Of a stretch of DNA of 64,000 nt, positions 61,597 to 64,000 are shown in pieces. Source of the stretch: Serratia bockelmannii (GTDB taxonomy: Bacteria > Pseudomonadota > Gammaproteobacteria > Enterobacterales > Enterobacteriaceae); the NCBI RefSeq assembly GCF_008011855.1, contig NZ_VOUX01000033.1:930001-994000 (forward strand), read 5' to 3'. Every line of letters begins with the position of its first letter. Position 1 is the first letter of the stretch. The position numbers were made by a program, and so were the translations under genes. The notes below the pieces were generated by a model, which had not been told where the DNA came from, ran no database searches, and saw only the letters and a program-made list of their open reading frames with translations.

Positions 61597-62289
61597 TTAG
61601 CAAAAAATAAAAGTCGTGACATCGTCACCTTCACGCCAAAAACGCCCGTTAAACCGGCGGCCGGCGGGGCAATTTGGCGTCAAGGTCTTAAGCAACGCTA
61701 ATACAAACGTCTGCCGCTGCGTATCCACGGCGACCATGCGCGCATCGAGAAAATCGAAGTAACAGCGCACCTGCGGATAAAGCGCCTTGAACAGGCTCTC
61801 TTTGGCGGAAAACGTCAGCGTCAGCAGTTCGTTGAACGGCAGCGCCTCGCGCAGTAACGCCTCGCGCTCCCCCGCCGAAACGATCGCCCCCCACAGCTCC
61901 TCCGCCCGCACGTCGGAGAGCAGCGTCTCCACATCCAACCCAACGCCACCCAGCCCGCTCTCGCGGTGTACGGCGCACAACGCGGTATCCGAATTATGGC
62001 TCAGCGCCCCGGCGATACCCGGCGGCCACTGCGGCGCGCGATCTTCGCCGCGCGCCAGGGTGAAATCGGCAAAACCGAGCGGCGCCAACAGTTGCCGCGC
62101 CAGAACACGCCCGGCCAGATACTCCGCACGGCGCTTCGGCACCGCACGCGCCAGATGATCCGGCAGCGCAAAGCCTGCCTCGGAAAAACGCTCGTCGCGA
62201 TACTCCGCCAGCGCAAAATGGCAGCGCGCCACCTGGCCCGGATAGCCGTCCGGCGTGAAAAATTCGATATTGCGGATAAAAGTGGGCAA
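61597..62289 (-). CDS. entD: 4'-phosphopantetheinyl transferase EntD
   Basis: EntD activates carrier domains of siderophore synthetases. 230 residues; the PPTase motifs GGVGLDVE and FSAKESLFKALYP are intact, with the GALSHNS block before them. The start appears to be TTG (GGA about eight bases before); no in-frame ATG lies nearby. It is upstream of entC in the same direction, separated by the Fur region. Confidence 0.88.
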   Translation of the reverse strand: MPTFIRNIEFFTPDGYPGQVARCHFALAEYRDERFSEAGFALPDHLARAVPKRRAEYLAGRVLARQLLAPLGFADFTLARGEDRAPQWPPGIAGALSHNSDTALCAVHRESGLGGVGLDVETLLSDVRAEELWGAIVSAGEREALLREALPFNELLTLTFSAKESLFKALYPQVRCYFDFLDARMVAVDTQRQTFVLALLKTLTPNCPAGRRFNGRFWREGDDVTTFIFC

Positions 62290-62450
62290 CGGCGATATCC
62301 ATGATAAGCAGGCAGGCTGATGATGTTAGCCCCCGAACCGGCCTGCAACAATGACCCTGGGCAAAATAAATGGCGTTAAGGCCGGCATGGCGGCGCGTTA
62401 GCCGGGATGGGGAGAAACCTCTCCCCCGCGATCGGAAGAGAGGCCGGGCA

Positions 62451-63680
62451 TTACAAGATGCCTTTCATGGTCTTTTCGAAATCGCTCCAGGCACAGAAAC
62501 CGTCTTTGTCGATCGGGCAGCCTTTCAGCGCCAGCGTCACGCGCTGCGGCGGGGTTTGCAGCGTCAGCGGCGTCGCCTTGCGCAGCTGTTCGGTGGACTG
62601 ATAGACGTACTCAATCTTCAGCAATTCACGGTCGTTCTGCGCGTCGCGCCAGCGCTGGAACACCAGTTTGCCGCCGATCGGCGTTTTCTCGTACTGCTGC
62701 GGCAGCTGATACGGCTGGAACTGCATGGCCGACAGCAGCGAGGCGATATTGGAGTCGTGGCCGACCAACACCGTCAACTTCGGCGCGTCCGGTTTGCGCT
62801 CGCCCAGCAGCGCGTTGTTGATGTAGGTCAGCAGCGGTTTGGCGACGTTTTGCGCCACCACCGGCGAGGTGAACAGCGAATCCTGATAGCCGTCTTTCAA
62901 CTGCGCCAGCTGCTGCCACTGATGCGGGGTGGCGATTTTGCCCCAGGCCACCTCTTTCATCGGGAAACCTTCGTAATACTGCAGCATAAAGGCGTCCACC
63001 AGCGAGTTGCCCACCCGCAGCGGGCCGGAGACGCCCGGCTCTTTGCCCGGCACCGCGCTCATCACGCTGGCTTCTTTGGTCAGGTCACAGTGTTTGTCGG
63101 TCTTGCAGGCGGCGGAATCCTTGTAGTCGATGATCTTCGCCAGCTGTTGGTAAGAGGCGTCCAGCTTCAGCGATCCCAGCGCGGCGTTCATCGCCGCCAG
63201 CGCCTGCTGGTTGAAGGCTTCGCTGGTATCAGTGATGATCGGGTTGAAGGTCGGATCCATCTCGCCCATCTTGTCCTGATGATGCACGCTGACGTCGCAG
63301 CCAGGGAACGCACCGTTGCTGAAGAACTGCGCGGTGGCCACCGTGCGCTGCAGGCTGTTGGCGTAGACGTACACGCTGCCGGCGGTCGGGCAGCCCTCTT
63401 GCGGCAACAGGCCGGTCTGCTTCAGCCAGGCGTTGAAGTAGTGCCCCATATACACTTCCAGCACCCCGCCCTTGGTGGTCAGTTGGCCGCCCGGCGTTTC
63501 CCAGGCCGGCCAAGCCTTCGGCGTGGACTGCGCCAGCACGCTGCCGTTGTTGGCCAGCGGCGCGCGCAGGTTATGGCGGCTCATCACCAGCACCTGTTCC
63601 AATTGATAACCGCCGGCGTCCGCCAGCGCGTTCCCGGTGAATAACAAAGGCAGGCACAGCAATAACGTTTTTTTTCTCAT
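62451..63680 (-). CDS. agp: Glucose-1-phosphatase, periplasmic histidine acid phosphatase
   Basis: Agp, 409 residues (E. coli 413). Signal peptide [20 protein letters not shown]; catalytic SRHNLRAP with His36, and the proton-donor region VGHDSN near 288. It releases glucose and phosphate from glucose-1-phosphate. Standing alone with its own upstream Pho-like and CRP-like boxes. Confidence 0.93.
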   Translation of the reverse strand: MRKKTLLLCLPLLFTGNALADAGGYQLEQVLVMSRHNLRAPLANNGSVLAQSTPKAWPAWETPGGQLTTKGGVLEVYMGHYFNAWLKQTGLLPQEGCPTAGSVYVYANSLQRTVATAQFFSNGAFPGCDVSVHHQDKMGEMDPTFNPIITDTSEAFNQQALAAMNAALGSLKLDASYQQLAKIIDYKDSAACKTDKHCDLTKEASVMSAVPGKEPGVSGPLRVGNSLVDAFMLQYYEGFPMKEVAWGKIATPHQWQQLAQLKDGYQDSLFTSPVVAQNVAKPLLTYINNALLGERKPDAPKLTVLVGHDSNIASLLSAMQFQPYQLPQQYEKTPIGGKLVFQRWRDAQNDRELLKIEYVYQSTEQLRKATPLTLQTPPQRVTLALKGCPIDKDGFCAWSDFEKTMKGIL

Positions 63681-63751
63681 CCGCAGAGGCTCCCGGAAAA
63701 TGATTATTTTTAAGGTGTTAGCGTTTGCCTGCGTATGATGGCGGGGTTAGT

Positions 63752-63777
63752 GTGACAAGTGTGTGACAGGGTTCACG
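63752..63777 (-). promoter_or_regulatory. Overlapping Pho box and CRP-like site of agp
   Basis: On the minus strand CTGTCAC-ACAC-TTGTCAC (63769 to 63752) has the 7+4+7 layout of a Pho box. Overlapping it, TGTGA-CAGGGT-TCACG (63762-63777) resembles a CRP site. Both are about 70-95 bases before the agp start. Confidence 0.6.
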
Positions 63778-63792
63778 GGAAAGGATCGTAAC

Positions 63793-63816
63793 CGCGGCCA
63801 CCGGGCGGTGGCCGCG
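63793..63816. terminator. GC-rich hairpin after the anion transporter
   Basis: A perfect 10-bp stem (63793-63802 with 63807-63816) around GGGC, lying 10 bases past the transporter stop. No T run follows on the minus strand, so it may be factor-dependent. Confidence 0.5.
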
Positions 63817-63826
63817 TGGCTTCAAC

Positions 63827-64000
63827 TCAGTACCACAGGCTCATGATCGGCCAGCCGATCAGCAGCAGCGCGGCGATGTACACCACGCCGAGAATGCCGC
63901 CCAGGCGCCAGTAGTCTTTCGATTTCACGTAACCACAGCCGTAGATGATCACCCCCGGCCCGGTGGCGTACGGCGTCAGCACGCCCATGATACCGATCGA
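63827..64000 (-). CDS. DASS family anion transporter, C-terminal end only
   Basis: The frame is open from the window edge to a TGA at 63827 and reads IGIMGVLTPYATGPGVIIYGCGYVKSKDYWRLGGILGVVYIAALLLIGWPIMSLWY. TPYATGPGVIIYG..YV...DYWR.G is the end of the divalent anion:Na+ symporters (CitT/TtdT/YbhI types). The rest lies beyond the window, so substrate cannot be told. Confidence 0.85.
   Translation of the reverse strand, partial: SIGIMGVLTPYATGPGVIIYGCGYVKSKDYWRLGGILGVVYIAALLLIGWPIMSLWY

Noticed and set aside
61504..61701. A 65-codon plus-strand ORF
   Set aside because: It runs into the 3' end of entD in antisense, and its composition and lack of ribosome site argue against it.
1..64000. CRISPR arrays, prophage or integrase genes
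   Set aside because: No array of short regular repeats and no integrase or structural phage genes are seen; only the IS256 remnant is mobile DNA.

Overview
The window is a contiguous piece of a high-GC enterobacterial chromosome. It most resembles Serratia marcescens or a close relative. This is a judgement from protein similarity (Gcd, Nac, Amn, OpgB, MtfA, EntA/C/D, Agp, FhuB/D, AlkB), from the serU / mtfA / asn-tRNA / amn / nac grouping also known from Escherichia, and from GC-rich codon use; no database search was possible. Both ends cut genes: gcd on the left, a DASS-type anion transporter on the right.

Layout. 1-6.4 kb: end of gcd with terminator, a Fur-type promoter driving two overlapping small ORFs, a MATE exporter, an orphan type II secretion pilotin, a DoxX protein and a winged-helix protein. 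6.5-14.1 kb: a hydroxamate-siderophore uptake locus (TonB receptor, FhuD, FhuB, PvdE/SyrD-like ABC exporter, divergent AraC regulator) with a Fur box and an inverted-repeat operator but no FhuC-type ATPase. 14.2-29.2 kb: tRNA-Ser, mtfA, and two tRNA-Asn genes inside a 111-bp direct repeat that brackets a GAPDH paralogue, GlxA-like regulator, SDR and LLM genes, a TPP-riboswitch tenA-thiZXY salvage operon, a signal-less binding protein, opgB, amn and nac with a sigma-54 promoter.

29.2-32.2 kb: an AT-rich islet directly behind the second tRNA-Asn, with a decayed IS256-family transposase, an unrecognised 259-residue protein and a secreted YD-repeat protein. 32.2-36.6 kb: small metabolic and regulatory genes (YdcZ-like, GNAT, XRE-cupin, YghW, nitroreductase, LysR, flavodoxin-like).

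36.6-55.6 kb: a large organosulfur/FMN-monooxygenase region. It holds an MFS + acyl-CoA-dehydrogenase-like pair, a six-gene operon (SsuD-like LLM, FAD/NAD(P) protein, DszA/NtaA-like LLM, MetN/I/Q-like transporter), a divergent sigma-54 activator fused to an SsuA-like binding domain, and a second six-gene operon (peptide-type ABC transporter, LLM, fused AhpD-like protein). The activator gene and the SsuD operon share an intergenic region with paired 16-bp sites and a sigma-54 promoter, which suggests a ligand-sensing switch for sulfur-source use.

55.7-64 kb: a small Cys-rich exported protein, AlaX-type editing protein, LysR, AlkB, an EamA transporter, the catecholate genes entD, entC and entA (no entB/entE) under Fur boxes, glucose-1-phosphatase agp with overlapping Pho and CRP-like boxes, and the end of the anion transporter.
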